This document shows positions 18,696 to 28,193 of a DNA stretch of 64,000 bases, piece after piece. The notes below the pieces were generated by a model that was given only the letters and a program-made list of their open reading frames with translations, was not told where the DNA came from and ran no database searches. The DNA comes from Paracoccaceae bacterium (GTDB lineage Bacteria > Pseudomonadota > Alphaproteobacteria > Rhodobacterales > Rhodobacteraceae): assembly GCA_016938875.1 (NCBI GenBank), contig JAFGTV010000053.1:124001-188000 (forward strand), written 5' to 3'. Position 1 is the first letter of the stretch. Each line of letters starts with the position of its first letter. Made by a program: the position numbers and the translations under genes.

Positions 18696-21288
18696 TGATG
18701 ATGCGACCCGGCACGACGATCAGCTTTTTCGGGGCGCCACCATTCAGCGCCCTTTGCACAGCATCATCGGCCAGCGCCAGCTTTTCAACCTCTTCCTTGG
18801 ACATGTCCTTGGGCACCTGCAATTCGGATCGGCGCTTGCCGTTGATCTGGATCGGCAGGGTTACGGTATCCTCGACCAGCATCGCAGGATCGGCCTGGGG
18901 CCAGGCCGCGCGCGAGATCAGACCCTGACCGCCCAGCATGTCCCAGATCTCTTCGGACAGGTGGGGGGTCATGGGGGCCATCAACTGGGCCATCACCAGC
19001 ATCGCCTCGCGTCGGGCGGGCAGGCTGGCACGCGATTTCGCAAGGATGTTGGTAAAGGCGTAAAGTTTTGCAACCGAGGTATTGAACCCGAAACTTTCGA
19101 TACCAATTGTCACATCGTGTATCGTCTTGTGCAGGGCGCGGCGCAGGGTCAGGTCGTCCTCCCCACCTGTGTCCGCGCCCGCACCTTCGGCCTCATAGGC
19201 CGCGATGCCGCCCTCACTCATCTCGTCGACGATGCCCGGCGCGATGCGCCAGACGCGGCCCAGATGCTTATAGGCGGCTTCGGCGCCCGAGGCGGTCCAT
19301 TCCACGTCCCGCTCGGGCGGGCTGTCGGACAGCACGAACCAGCGCGCGGTATCGGCGCCGAAACTGTCGATGATGTTCACCGGATCGACGACGTTCTTTT
19401 TCGATTTCGACATCTTGGCCGAGGGAATCACCTCGACCATCTCGCCCGTGGCCTTGAGTTTGCCGGCCTCGACATCCTCGGGCAGGTGATAGACGGGCCG
19501 CCCGTTGGCGTCGCGAGTCAGGTAAATCTCATGCGTGACCATGCCTTGGGTAAAGAGCGCGTCGAACGGCTCGATCGCCTTTTGCGGCAGGTGGCCGGTG
19601 ATCTGCATCGCGCGCGCAAAGAAGCGCGAGTAGAGCAGGTGCAGAATCGCATGTTCGATACCGCCGATATACTGATCGACGTTCATCCAATAGTCGGCCT
19701 CGGCCATGTCGGTGGGGGTGGCGGCATGGGGCGCGGTAAAGCGTGCGTAATACCATGACGAATCCACGAAGGTGTCCATCGTGTCGGTTTCGCGCCGGGC
19801 GGGTGCGCCGCAGGTCGGGCAGGTGCAATCGCGCCAGGTCGGGTGGCGGTCCAGCGGGTTGCCGGGGATCGAAAAGTCGATTGGTTTGCCGTCCTCGTCA
19901 TAGGGCAGCTCGACCGGCAGGTTTTCCTTTTTCTCGGGCACCACGCCGCAGGTTTCGCAATGCACGACGGGAATCGGGCACCCCCAATAGCGTTGCCGCG
20001 ACAGGCCCCAGTCGCGCAGGCGGAATTTCGTGACACCCTGGCCCGCGCCGTTTTCCTCGCAGAACCGAATCGCGGCATCCACGGCCTCTTCGCCGGTCGC
20101 TACCTCGTCCCAGGCAAAGGGTTTCAGCCAGCGCACGGGTTCCGACTTGGCCGGCACGAAGGCCTCGTTCTCGACGGGTTGGCCATTTTCCAGCGCAACA
20201 AAGGTGTCGGTGACGGGCAGCCCGTATTTGCGCGCGAAATCCAGGTCGCGCTGGTCATGGGCGGGGCAGCCAAAGATCGCGCCGGTGCCGTAATCCATCA
20301 GGATGAAATTGGCGATATAGACCGGCAATTCCCATGCGGTATCAAAGGGATGGCGCACCCGCAGCCCGGTGTCATAACCCAGCTTCTCGGCGGTTTCGAT
20401 CGCCTCTTCGGTGGTGCCGCCCTTGCGGCACTCGGCACAGAAGGCGGCGATTTCGGGGGTGTCGCGTTCCAGGGCCTTGGCCAGCGGATGGTCGGGCGAG
20501 ATGCCCAGGAAACTGGCGCCCATCAACGTGTCGGGGCGGGTGGTGTAAACCTCGACCCGGTCGAATCCCTCGGGCGGGTCGATCAGCGAAAACGCCATCT
20601 GCAACCCGCGCGATTTGCCGATCCAGTTGCGCTGCATCAGCTTGACCTTTTCGGGCCAGTTATCCAGCCCGTCCAGCGCGTTCAGCAAGTCCTCGGCGAA
20701 ATCGGAAATCTTGAAGAACCACTGCGTCAACTCGCGCCGCTCGACCGGCGCGCCAGACCGCCAGCCCTTGCCCTCGATCACCTGTTCGTTGGCGAGAACC
20801 GTCATGTCCACCGGATCCCAGTTCACGGTGGCGTTCTTGCGATAGACCAGCCCGGCATGCAGCATGTCGATGAACATCGCCTGCTGCTGGCCATAGTAGT
20901 CCGGGTCGCAGGTGGCGAATTCGCGGCTCCAGTCGATCGACAGGCCCAGCGGCTTCATCTGGGCGCGCATGTCCGCGATGTTGGAGTAGGTCCAGTCCTT
21001 GGGGTGGCCGCCGCGTTCCATCGCGGCGTTTTCCGCGGGCATCCCGAAGGCATCCCAGCCCATCGGGTGCAACACGCTGAAACCGCACGACGATTTGTAA
21101 CGCGCCACCACGTCGCCCATGGTGTAGTTGCGCACATGCCCCATGTGGATACGCCCCGAGGGATAGGGGAACATCTCAAGCACGTAATATTTCGGCCGTG
21201 CCGGGTCATGGCGGGCGGCAAAGGTGCTGTCCGCCTCCCAGGCGGCTTGCCATTTCGGCTCTGTCTCGCGGGGGGTATAGCGCGCCAT
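18682..21288 (-). CDS. leuS: Leucyl-tRNA synthetase
   Basis: Class I aminoacyl-tRNA synthetase of 868 residues that charges tRNA-Leu. The HIGH motif appears as HMGH at 48-51 within [13 protein letters not shown], the editing domain contains the TTRPDTLMG segment near 250, and the KMSKSKKN loop lies near 625. Length and order match the bacterial enzyme. First gene of the leuS-lptE-holA unit. Confidence 0.97.
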   Translation of the reverse strand: MARYTPRETEPKWQAAWEADSTFAARHDPARPKYYVLEMFPYPSGRIHMGHVRNYTMGDVVARYKSSCGFSVLHPMGWDAFGMPAENAAMERGGHPKDWTYSNIADMRAQMKPLGLSIDWSREFATCDPDYYGQQQAMFIDMLHAGLVYRKNATVNWDPVDMTVLANEQVIEGKGWRSGAPVERRELTQWFFKISDFAEDLLNALDGLDNWPEKVKLMQRNWIGKSRGLQMAFSLIDPPEGFDRVEVYTTRPDTLMGASFLGISPDHPLAKALERDTPEIAAFCAECRKGGTTEEAIETAEKLGYDTGLRVRHPFDTAWELPVYIANFILMDYGTGAIFGCPAHDQRDLDFARKYGLPVTDTFVALENGQPVENEAFVPAKSEPVRWLKPFAWDEVATGEEAVDAAIRFCEENGAGQGVTKFRLRDWGLSRQRYWGCPIPVVHCETCGVVPEKKENLPVELPYDEDGKPIDFSIPGNPLDRHPTWRDCTCPTCGAPARRETDTMDTFVDSSWYYARFTAPHAATPTDMAEADYWMNVDQYIGGIEHAILHLLYSRFFARAMQITGHLPQKAIEPFDALFTQGMVTHEIYLTRDANGRPVYHLPEDVEAGKLKATGEMVEVIPSAKMSKSKKNVVDPVNIIDSFGADTARWFVLSDSPPERDVEWTASGAEAAYKHLGRVWRIAPGIVDEMSEGGIAAYEAEGAGADTGGEDDLTLRRALHKTIHDVTIGIESFGFNTSVAKLYAFTNILAKSRASLPARREAMLVMAQLMAPMTPHLSEEIWDMLGGQGLISRAAWPQADPAMLVEDTVTLPIQINGKRRSELQVPKDMSKEEVEKLALADDAVQRALNGGAPKKLIVVPGRIINVVI

Positions 21289-21375
21289 CTTGTCGGTCCT
21301 CGTAAAAGTCGAACGCCGGGCGCGATGGCCCGGCGTTGTGCATAATAGCGTGTGCCCGAAGCGTCCAGAGGCGCG

Positions 21376-21903
21376 TCAGAGCTTGCCGTCGCGGATGCGA
21401 ATCTGGCGGGCGCGGGTCAGGATGGCATCCTCGACCGCGCGCACGGTCTGCGCGTCGACCGCACCGCCCTTGGTGAACAGCGCCACCTTGAGCGAGCGCG
21501 CGTCCAGCGCGGGATCCTGCACATAGACGGTTGCACGATAGGCGCGCCCGCCGCCCGGCGGGGTGCCGTATCCCGTCACGATCACGCCCGAGAACGGATC
21601 GACAGACCGGATCGGCAGAAAGTTCAGCACCTCCAGCGAGGCCTGCCAAAGGTATTTGTTCACCTCGACGGTGACGTTGGGATCGTCCTTGTTGCCGAAC
21701 AGATCCCACAGGGTGGATCCCTGGGCGCGATCACGTTCCATCTGGGCTATTGGCGTATTCTCGCGCTGGCGCACGATACTGTCGCTGCGGGTGTCCGGGT
21801 CGCGCTTGAACATGCCGCCCAGGCCACTGCCGCCACCGCAGCCCGCCAGCCCCAGCGCCACCGCGCCGATCAGCGCCGCGCGCGTCATCCTATGGAAGGT
21901 CAT
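21376..21903 (-). CDS. DUF3576 lipoprotein
   Basis: A 175-residue lipoprotein: signal peptide with lipobox LGLAG-C22, then a mature domain with RENTPIAQMERDRAQGSTLWDLFGNKDDPNVTVEVNKYLWQASLEVLNFLPI and DPFSGVIVTGYGTPPGG, characteristic of DUF3576. Function unknown; probably periplasmic face of the outer membrane. It lies 87 bases upstream of leuS on the same strand. Conserved in Rhodobacterales, where it commonly precedes leuS. Confidence 0.85.
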   Translation of the reverse strand: MTFHRMTRAALIGAVALGLAGCGGGSGLGGMFKRDPDTRSDSIVRQRENTPIAQMERDRAQGSTLWDLFGNKDDPNVTVEVNKYLWQASLEVLNFLPIRSVDPFSGVIVTGYGTPPGGGRAYRATVYVQDPALDARSLKVALFTKGGAVDAQTVRAVEDAILTRARQIRIRDGKL

Positions 21904-22147
21904 GGATACTGCCCCCTCTGTTCTTTTCGGTCTTTAGCCGAGGCGTGAGCAGCGGACAAGGTTTTTCCCCTTTACTGCATTCCCTTGGCCCAATGCCGCG
22001 GTGTGGCATCGCTGCATCAATCCGGGGCAGTGTGATGTGGGGGGGATGCTGTTACTTGCATTTGGGCCGGTGCGGGGCGAAACCCTCAACATACTCAGAT
22101 CGGATGATCCGGCTTGAGGTGCATCTTTTAATGAATGAGGGAAAACC

Positions 22148-23182
22148 ATGAAAAAGGTTCTCTTCGCGACCACTGCGCTGGTTGCTTCGGCTGGCATCGC
22201 TGCCGCCGGTGATATTACCTTCAGCGGGTCGGCCGAAATGGGCGTCGTTGGCGGTGGCAATGCCAACGTCGGCCTGGCGACTGCTGGCGTCACCCAGTTC
22301 AACAACGACCTGACGCTGTCCGTCGGCATGTCCGGCGACACCGACTCGGGCCTGACCTTCGGCGTGAAGTTCGACTTCTCGAAGGCCAACCCCAACGCCA
22401 ACGGCAACGTGTCGATCGACAACGAAGCCGCCTATGTCTCCGGTGCGTTCGGCACCCTGACCTTGGGTGAAATCGACGGCGCCATGGACTATCGCCTGAC
22501 CGAGAACATCGGCAACCCGGGCACCATCGGCGACGACGAAACCATCCACGCCGGTTACATGGGCTGGTATGGCGATGGCGCCTACGACAACCAGATCCTG
22601 CGCTATGACTACAGCTTCGGCGACTTCGGCTTCTCCGTGTCGACCGAGATCGACGATACGGACACCGTCGATGCCGGCTATGCTGTCGCCATCAGCTACA
22701 ACACCTCGTTCAGCGGTGTTGATATGGGCTTTGGCCTCGGCTACCAGACCCTGGAAGTCTTGGACAAAGGTGCCGTTGGCGATGCGGACAACTTCATCCC
22801 CGGCAACCTGGGCGCCTACGCTCCCGCTGGTCTTCCGGCCGGTACCGACATCGACATCGTCGGTGTGACCGTGACCGCCGACTTCAACAACGGCTTTGTT
22901 GCTGGTCTTGAGTACTCCGAGTGGGACATGTCCGGCGCGGTTGCTGATGCGAACCACGTCGCCCTTTCGATGGGCTACACGATCAATGCTTGGTCGTTTG
23001 GCGCCAACTGGGGCAAGTACGACATCGACGGCCCGAACAACAACGTCGAAGGCTATGGCCTCGTTGCTGCCTACGATCTGGGTGGCGGTGCTTCGATCCA
23101 CGCCGGCTACGGCGACTCGGACATCCAGGGCGTCAACGCCAACTTCGAGACCTGGTCTCTCGGTGTGGCGATGTCCTTCTAA
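22148..23182 (+). CDS. Outer-membrane porin (Rhodobacter type)
   Basis: A trimeric general-diffusion porin of 344 residues. Signal peptide MKKVLFATTALVASAGIAAA with cleavage near 20, then DITFSGSAEMGVVGG as the first strand, alternating aromatic/small residues through sixteen predicted strands, an internal constriction-loop segment rich in Asp and Glu, and a C-terminal strand ending in Phe (SLGVAMSF), needed for BAM recognition. The codon use is strongly biased (GGC, GCC, AAC, TTC) as for a highly expressed gene. A strong terminator follows; a possible 5' hairpin (CCTCAA 22084-22089 with TTGAGG 22114-22119) lies upstream. Confidence 0.94.
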   Translation: MKKVLFATTALVASAGIAAAGDITFSGSAEMGVVGGGNANVGLATAGVTQFNNDLTLSVGMSGDTDSGLTFGVKFDFSKANPNANGNVSIDNEAAYVSGAFGTLTLGEIDGAMDYRLTENIGNPGTIGDDETIHAGYMGWYGDGAYDNQILRYDYSFGDFGFSVSTEIDDTDTVDAGYAVAISYNTSFSGVDMGFGLGYQTLEVLDKGAVGDADNFIPGNLGAYAPAGLPAGTDIDIVGVTVTADFNNGFVAGLEYSEWDMSGAVADANHVALSMGYTINAWSFGANWGKYDIDGPNNNVEGYGLVAAYDLGGGASIHAGYGDSDIQGVNANFETWSLGVAMSF

Positions 23183-23205
23183 GTCGCAAGACTTGGTATG
23201 ACGGG

Positions 23206-23237
23206 AAGAGCGGGCCTTGTGCCCGCTCTTTTCTTTT
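23206..23237 (+). terminator. Rho-independent terminator of the porin gene
   Basis: A 10-bp perfect stem, AAGAGCGGGC with GCCCGCTCTT, and a 5-base CTTGT loop, followed by TTCTTTT. It begins 23 bases after the porin stop. This strong structure fits a highly expressed monocistronic gene. Confidence 0.92.
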
Positions 23238-23308
23238 GGGGCCTTGCCGAAATCGACAAGGTCCGGCGCCCGTGCTAGGGGCTGTGCAACCCCTGCCCAA
23301 CCGCCCGG

Positions 23309-25468
23309 ATGCCCATGCCGCCCCTCAGCCCGCCCCAGATAACCCAGCTTTACAATGATGCGCTGCGCCACCAGGCCGCCGGTGATCTGGATGGCGCCGA
23401 GGCGCGCCTGAAACAGGTGCTTGCCGCCCGCCCCCGGCAGGCCGAGGCGCTGTTTCAGCTCGGCCGCATCGCCATGGCCCGCGGCGCGGCGAAAAAGGCG
23501 GTCCTGCATTTCGACAAGGCCGCCCAGGCCCGGCCCGCCGAACCCGCGATCTGGCAGGCCTATGCCCAGGCCGTGGCGGCGCTGGGCGATCGCACCCGCG
23601 CCCGCGCCTTTATGAAAAAGGCCAAGGCCGCGCGGCTGGCCCCCGCCCTGTTGGCCGCGCTGCAACAGGCCGTCACCGACCCCGCGCGCCGCGCCCCCGC
23701 CCTGGGCAGTGCGCGCCCCGACGAGGTGCAGGCCCTGATCGCGCTGGTCAATTCCGGCGATCTGGCCCAGGCCGATGCCCGCGCCGCCCAGTTGCGCGCC
23801 CGCCATCCCGACGTGGCGATTCTGGCCGATATCCACGCCAATGTTCAGGCCCGCCTGGGCCAGGCCGAGGCCGCGCGCCGCAGCCACCAAGAGGCCGTGC
23901 GCCTCGACCCCGGATTTGCCGAGGGGCGGGCGAATCACGGCCGGTTCCTGGTTGACCATGGCGAGGTCGCCGCCGGGGTGGCCGAGTTGCGCGTGGCATT
24001 GGAACAGGCGCCCGCCCTGGGCCCCGCGTTGATCGGGCTGGGTATCGGGCTGACCCGGCTGGGCCAGACCGACGAGGCCGCGCAGGTGCTGGCCCGCGCC
24101 ACCCGCGCCTTGCCCAAGTCGCCCGAACCGCATCTGCGGTTGGGCCAGGCGATGATGCGCGCCAAGGATTTCGGCGCCGCCATCGACGCGTTTCAGGCGG
24201 CGATCGCGTTGGGCGACCGCCGCGCCGAAACCCACGAGGCCCTGGCCCAGGCGCTGGACAGTGCCGGGCGTCCCCAGGATGCGCTGGCCGCCCATGATGC
24301 CGCCCTTGCCGCCGGTCCCGACCGCGCCGAGGGGCATGGCCGCCGCGCCATCCTGTTGCAGACCTTGGGCCGGTTCGACGAGGCAGAGGCCGGATTTCAC
24401 CGCGCCATCGCCCTGGACCCGATGGGCGGAGAGGCCTACCGCATGCTGGTCAAGGGCCGCAAATTGCCCGCCGACGATCCGTTGATCGCGCAGATGCAGG
24501 CGCTGTTCGCCCACCCCGATGTCAGTTTGCACAGCCGCATGAACCTGGCCTTTGCCTTGGCCAAGGCGATGGAGGATATCGGCCGCCACGACCAGGTATT
24601 CCCCTATCTGCACGAGGCCAACGCCTTGATGCGCCAGCTTTATCCCTATGATATCGCCGAGCGTCGGGCGACGGTGGACGCGCTGAAGGCGGCCTTTGAC
24701 GGGGTGGATTTCGCCGCCCGCACGGTGCCCGGCACCACCGGCTACGCCCCGATCTTTGTCACCGGCATGCCTCGCTCTGGCACCACCCTGGTCGAGCAGA
24801 TCATCGCCAGCCATTCGCGCGTCAGCGGCGGCGGCGAGTTGGGCTATCTGTTCCCCGAGGCGATGGCGATGCTGTCGGATGGCGCGGGCGGGTTGCGCGC
24901 GCTGGACCAGGTGCCCGACGACCAGATCGCCGCCCTGGGCCGCCGGGCCGAGGCGCACCTGCGCATGCGTGTGCCCGGTGCGGATATCGTTACCGACAAG
25001 TCGATCCAGACCTACATGGTGGCCGGAGTGGTGCGGCTGGCCCTGCCGAACGCCCGAATCGTCGTGGTTCACCGCGATCCGCGCGACACCGGGTTGTCGA
25101 TCTACAAGAATATCTTTGCCGAGGGCACGCACCGCTATGCCTATAACCTGCGGGATCTGGGCCTTTACACCCGGATGTTCCAGGAGATGATCGCCTTTTG
25201 GCGTGATCGGCTGCCCGACGGTTTCCACGAGATCCACTACGAAGACCTGATCGCCGACCCCGAGGGGCAGGCCCGCGCGCTGATCGCCGCCTGCGGTTTG
25301 GACTGGGAGGATCAGTGCCTTGATTTCCACAAGACGGAACGCCGCGTCTCCACCCTCAGCCTGCATCAGGTGCGTCAGCCGATCTATGCCTCGTCGATGA
25401 AGGCATGGGAACGCCACAGCGATGACCTGGCAGAGCTGATCGAGGCACTGGGCGACGCGATCGACTAA
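23309..25468 (+). CDS. TPR protein with C-terminal sulfotransferase domain
   Basis: A 719-residue two-domain protein. Residues ~10-400 are tetratricopeptide repeats (repeated A-L-x-x-A-G-x-x-x-x-A/D-A motifs), and ~480-715 form a sulfotransferase fold: the PAPS 5'-phosphosulfate loop FVTGMPRSGTTLVEQI near 481-495 and the 3'-phosphate motif IVVVHRDPRDTGLSIYKN near 586-602, with HEIHYEDLI near 640. It resembles tyrosylprotein-sulfotransferase-like bacterial proteins whose targets are unknown. No signal peptide, so probably cytoplasmic. The gene may run with the downstream YggS gene (10-base gap). Confidence 0.88.
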   Translation: MPMPPLSPPQITQLYNDALRHQAAGDLDGAEARLKQVLAARPRQAEALFQLGRIAMARGAAKKAVLHFDKAAQARPAEPAIWQAYAQAVAALGDRTRARAFMKKAKAARLAPALLAALQQAVTDPARRAPALGSARPDEVQALIALVNSGDLAQADARAAQLRARHPDVAILADIHANVQARLGQAEAARRSHQEAVRLDPGFAEGRANHGRFLVDHGEVAAGVAELRVALEQAPALGPALIGLGIGLTRLGQTDEAAQVLARATRALPKSPEPHLRLGQAMMRAKDFGAAIDAFQAAIALGDRRAETHEALAQALDSAGRPQDALAAHDAALAAGPDRAEGHGRRAILLQTLGRFDEAEAGFHRAIALDPMGGEAYRMLVKGRKLPADDPLIAQMQALFAHPDVSLHSRMNLAFALAKAMEDIGRHDQVFPYLHEANALMRQLYPYDIAERRATVDALKAAFDGVDFAARTVPGTTGYAPIFVTGMPRSGTTLVEQIIASHSRVSGGGELGYLFPEAMAMLSDGAGGLRALDQVPDDQIAALGRRAEAHLRMRVPGADIVTDKSIQTYMVAGVVRLALPNARIVVVHRDPRDTGLSIYKNIFAEGTHRYAYNLRDLGLYTRMFQEMIAFWRDRLPDGFHEIHYEDLIADPEGQARALIAACGLDWEDQCLDFHKTERRVSTLSLHQVRQPIYASSMKAWERHSDDLAELIEALGDAID

Positions 25469-25478
25469 GGAGAAGACC

Positions 25479-26132
25479 ATGGGACTGACCGAAATTCGCA
25501 ACCGGATCGCAAAGGCCGAGGCCGAGGCAGGCCGTGCGCCCGGTGCGGTCACGCTGATCGCGGTGTCCAAGGTGCAACCGCTAGAGCGGGTCGAGGCCGT
25601 GCTGGACCAGGGGCAGCGCATCTTTGGCGAGAACCGCGTGCAAGAGGCCGCCGGGAAATGGCCCGAGTTCAAGGCCCGGTATTCGGGGGTGGAATTGCAC
25701 CTGATCGGCCCGCTGCAAAGCAACAAGGTCCGCCAGGCCGTCGAGCTGTTCGATGCGATCCATTCGGTGGACCGGGTCAAGCTGGCGCACCGCCTGGCCG
25801 AACTGGCCCAGGAACGCGGGACGTGTCCGGCGCTGTTCATTCAGGTCAATACCGGCGAAGAGCCGCAAAAGGCAGGCATCCTGCCCGCCGAGGCGGATGA
25901 TTTCATCGCCCAATGCCGTGCGATGGACCTGCCCGTTCAGGGGCTGATGTGCATTCCCCCGGTCGAAGAGACGCCCTCGCTGCACTTTGCGCTGTTGGCC
26001 AAGATCGCGGCGCGCAACGGGTTGGCGGGGTTGTCGATGGGGATGAGCAGCGATTTCGAAGAGGCCATCGCGCTGGGCGCCACACATGTGCGCGTGGGCA
26101 GCGCGATCTTTGGGGATCGCACCTATGGCTGA
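25479..26132 (+). CDS. PLP homeostasis protein, YggS/PROSC family
   Basis: A 217-residue pyridoxal-phosphate carrier/regulator of the alanine-racemase-like TIM-barrel fold. PLP lysine lies in LIAVSKVQPLE near residue 32; IFGENRVQE, LHLIGPLQSNK and the phosphate-binding GLSMGMSSDFEEAI with RVGSAIFG complete the signature. It maintains free PLP and has no catalytic domain beyond the barrel. AAGGAGAAG precedes the ATG. Convergent with the L,D-transpeptidase-like gene, 2 bases apart. Confidence 0.93.
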   Translation: MGLTEIRNRIAKAEAEAGRAPGAVTLIAVSKVQPLERVEAVLDQGQRIFGENRVQEAAGKWPEFKARYSGVELHLIGPLQSNKVRQAVELFDAIHSVDRVKLAHRLAELAQERGTCPALFIQVNTGEEPQKAGILPAEADDFIAQCRAMDLPVQGLMCIPPVEETPSLHFALLAKIAARNGLAGLSMGMSSDFEEAIALGATHVRVGSAIFGDRTYG

Positions 26133-26134
26133 GC

Positions 26135-26629
26135 TCAGCGCACGATCAAGCGCGTTCCGGGGATCAGCCGCGCCGCGATCCAGCGCAGGTGATCGCGCCT
26201 GAAGGCGATGCAGCCCTCGGTCGGGTGACGCGCCTTGCGCCATTGATGCAGGAATATCGCCGATCCTCGCCCCGGCTGTGCGTCGGGCCAGTTCCAGTCG
26301 GTCAGGATCACCAGATCATACAGCGGATCCGCCCGCCGCAGCCGTTCGTGGCTGTGCGCATGGGGCGCGCGGACCATGTGGTTATAGGCGCAATCGCCCG
26401 GATCGTCCGACCACAGATCCCCCGGCCCGATCGGAATCGCCCAGTCATTCGGCGCCGTTATCCGGTCGGCACGATAAAGCATCCCCACCACCCGGTGCAC
26501 CCCGCGCGGGGTGGCCCCGTCGCCCTCACGCTTGTCCTCCCGTATGCCGCCACGCCCGATGGCGCATGGAAAACGGCGCGTGGCAAAGCGCAGGTGGGTC
26601 GGCGTCAGGACAAGATCGGTACGGGTCAT
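26135..26629 (-). CDS. L,D-transpeptidase (YkuD) family protein
   Basis: A compact 164-residue YkuD-fold protein. The catalytic motif is HPTEGC with Cys140 and His135 (FLHQWRKARHPTEGCIAFRRDHL), an atypical spacing related to the DUF/L,D-transpeptidase group that includes putative peptidoglycan-acting enzymes. There is no signal peptide or lipobox, so it may need another export route or act on another substrate. The ATG at 26629 is preferred; an in-frame GTG at 26638 is possible. Confidence 0.82.
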   Translation of the reverse strand: MTRTDLVLTPTHLRFATRRFPCAIGRGGIREDKREGDGATPRGVHRVVGMLYRADRITAPNDWAIPIGPGDLWSDDPGDCAYNHMVRAPHAHSHERLRRADPLYDLVILTDWNWPDAQPGRGSAIFLHQWRKARHPTEGCIAFRRDHLRWIAARLIPGTRLIVR

Positions 26630-26766
26630 GGCGCGCACAGTGCCCCAGCGATGGCCGCAGGGAAAGCGCCGCTTTGACCCCCATCAAGCCCACCCGCGCC
26701 CATTCGTGCTATGAAGGGGGGCGCTGGCCGCGATTTGGCGCAGCGCAGGATCAAAGGAGGTCCGAC

Positions 26767-26949
26767 ATGGAAATGTCCAACGTGATGCAATACGCCCGGT
26801 CGCTTTTCGCCGCCCATGGCGACAAGGCCGAGGCGGAGGCGGCGCAAAAGGCGGTTCACCATGAACAGGCCGGAGAGGCGGATCAGGCCGCAACCTGGCG
26901 TGCGATCCAGGCGGCGATTCGCGAGATGCGCGGCCCCACCCAGGGCTGA
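26767..26949 (+). CDS. 60-residue hypothetical protein
   Basis: A small soluble protein of 60 residues with no recognisable domain. It is predicted to be almost entirely helical and charged: after MEMSNVMQYARSLFAAHGD comes an A/E/Q-rich stretch with repeated AEAAQKA and a WRAIQAAIREM helix. The start is well supported by AAAGGAGG about 6 bases upstream, a perfect Shine-Dalgarno. It is not coupled to its neighbours: an L,D-transpeptidase-like gene diverges and ribA converges. Likely a conserved but undescribed Rhodobacterales protein. Confidence 0.72.
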   Translation: MEMSNVMQYARSLFAAHGDKAEAEAAQKAVHHEQAGEADQAATWRAIQAAIREMRGPTQG

Positions 26950-26957
26950 ATCCGCGG

Positions 26958-28037
26958 CTAGAGAAGGTGGCCGGACTTGGCGGCCTTGGTCGCCAGGTAG
27001 CCCGCGTTTTGCGCGGTATGCCCGACCTTGAGCGGCACGCGCTCGGTCACCTCGATGCCATTGGCGCGCATCATGTCGATCTTTGCGGGGTTGTTGGTCA
27101 TCAGCCGCACCGCCGAGAATCCCATTTCGCGCAGGATCGCCGCGCCGATGGCAAAGTCGCGCTCGTCATCCTCAAAACCCAGTCGGTGGTTGGCCTCGAC
27201 GGTATCGAAGCCCTGATCCTGAAGGGAATAGGCGCGCATCTTGTTGGCCAGGCCGATCCCGCGCCCCTCTTGGTTGAGATAGAGCAGAACCCCGGCCCCT
27301 TCGGCGCCCATCTGGGCCAGGGCGGCGGTCAGTTGTGCGCCACAATCGCATTTCAGGCTGCCCATCAGATCGCCGGTGAAACAGGCCGAATGCAGCCGCG
27401 TCAGAACCGGCGCCTTGCGCGAGGGGGCACCGATTTCCACGGCGTAATGTTCCTCGCTGCCATCGGCGGGGCGGAACACGTGCACCCGGCCTGCCTGGGA
27501 AACCGCCAGCGGCACCCGGGCCGAAACGACCTGGGACAGGACCGTGGCGGCGGCCAGGGCGGCCTGAACCTCGGGCAGGGGCAGGTAGGTCAGCCCGTTC
27601 TCGGCGGCAAAGCGGGCCGGGTCGGCCAGTTCCAACGCCAGAACGGCGGGCAACAGGCGCGCGGCCTTCGCCAGCCCGATCGCGGCGCGATGGGCCGCGG
27701 CATCGCCGCCACGTTCCGACACGAACGGGCCCAGCATCGGGGTATCCAGATCATCGGCGGGCTCGGCCACCGCGCGCACCCAGTCGGGGCCCACATCCGC
27801 AGGCAGCCGCAGCCGCGCGATATCGCCGTCATAGGGCCGCGCCCTGAGCGTTTCGGCCCGCCGCGCGGTGATCGCCAGAACCGCAGCCCCGGCCATGTCA
27901 CGCAGCGCCGTCAGCCGCGCGGGTGTCAGCGTCTCTGCCGCCAGCACCAGCAGCGGTCCGACGATGACGGGCACGCCCATGCGCAGATCGCCGCGCGCGC
28001 GGGCGAGCTGTTCGGTGCTGTCGGGGCCAAGGGGCAT
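26958..28037 (-). CDS. ribA: GTP cyclohydrolase II with N-terminal extension
   Basis: Converts GTP to the first riboflavin intermediate. The C-terminal ~180 residues are GTP cyclohydrolase II: Zn ligands C219, C230 and C232 in HSACFTGDLMGSLKCDCG, the QEGRGIGLANKMRAY loop near 262, DTVEANHRLGF and the C-terminal TNNPAKIDMM. The first ~160 residues form an extension that resembles a degenerate DHBP-synthase-like half and lacks obvious RibB active residues. In the zinc loop HSE is replaced by HSA. The ATG at 28037 has AAAGGA upstream; an earlier ATG at 28052 is possible. No rib operon is adjacent. Confidence 0.9.
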   Translation of the reverse strand: MPLGPDSTEQLARARGDLRMGVPVIVGPLLVLAAETLTPARLTALRDMAGAAVLAITARRAETLRARPYDGDIARLRLPADVGPDWVRAVAEPADDLDTPMLGPFVSERGGDAAAHRAAIGLAKAARLLPAVLALELADPARFAAENGLTYLPLPEVQAALAAATVLSQVVSARVPLAVSQAGRVHVFRPADGSEEHYAVEIGAPSRKAPVLTRLHSACFTGDLMGSLKCDCGAQLTAALAQMGAEGAGVLLYLNQEGRGIGLANKMRAYSLQDQGFDTVEANHRLGFEDDERDFAIGAAILREMGFSAVRLMTNNPAKIDMMRANGIEVTERVPLKVGHTAQNAGYLATKAAKSGHLL

Positions 28038-28193
28038 GGGCGATCCTTTCATCTGGCAGGGTGTATCCCCATAATTGACAGATATGAAACAAAACCCGCC
28101 CCTGCCACACGCTTGCGTGAAATGCCTGTTGCAAATCTTGTGCCGGGGGAACGGGGTGACATGTCAGGTCCAGACGGACAAGGGAGGGCGCCA

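Noticed and set aside
22052-25840. Very long open frame on the minus strand across the porin, the TPR-sulfotransferase and the next gene
   Set aside because: It is antisense to three well-supported genes, has low-complexity Gly/Gln/Arg composition and no domain; it is a product of high GC and third-position bias.
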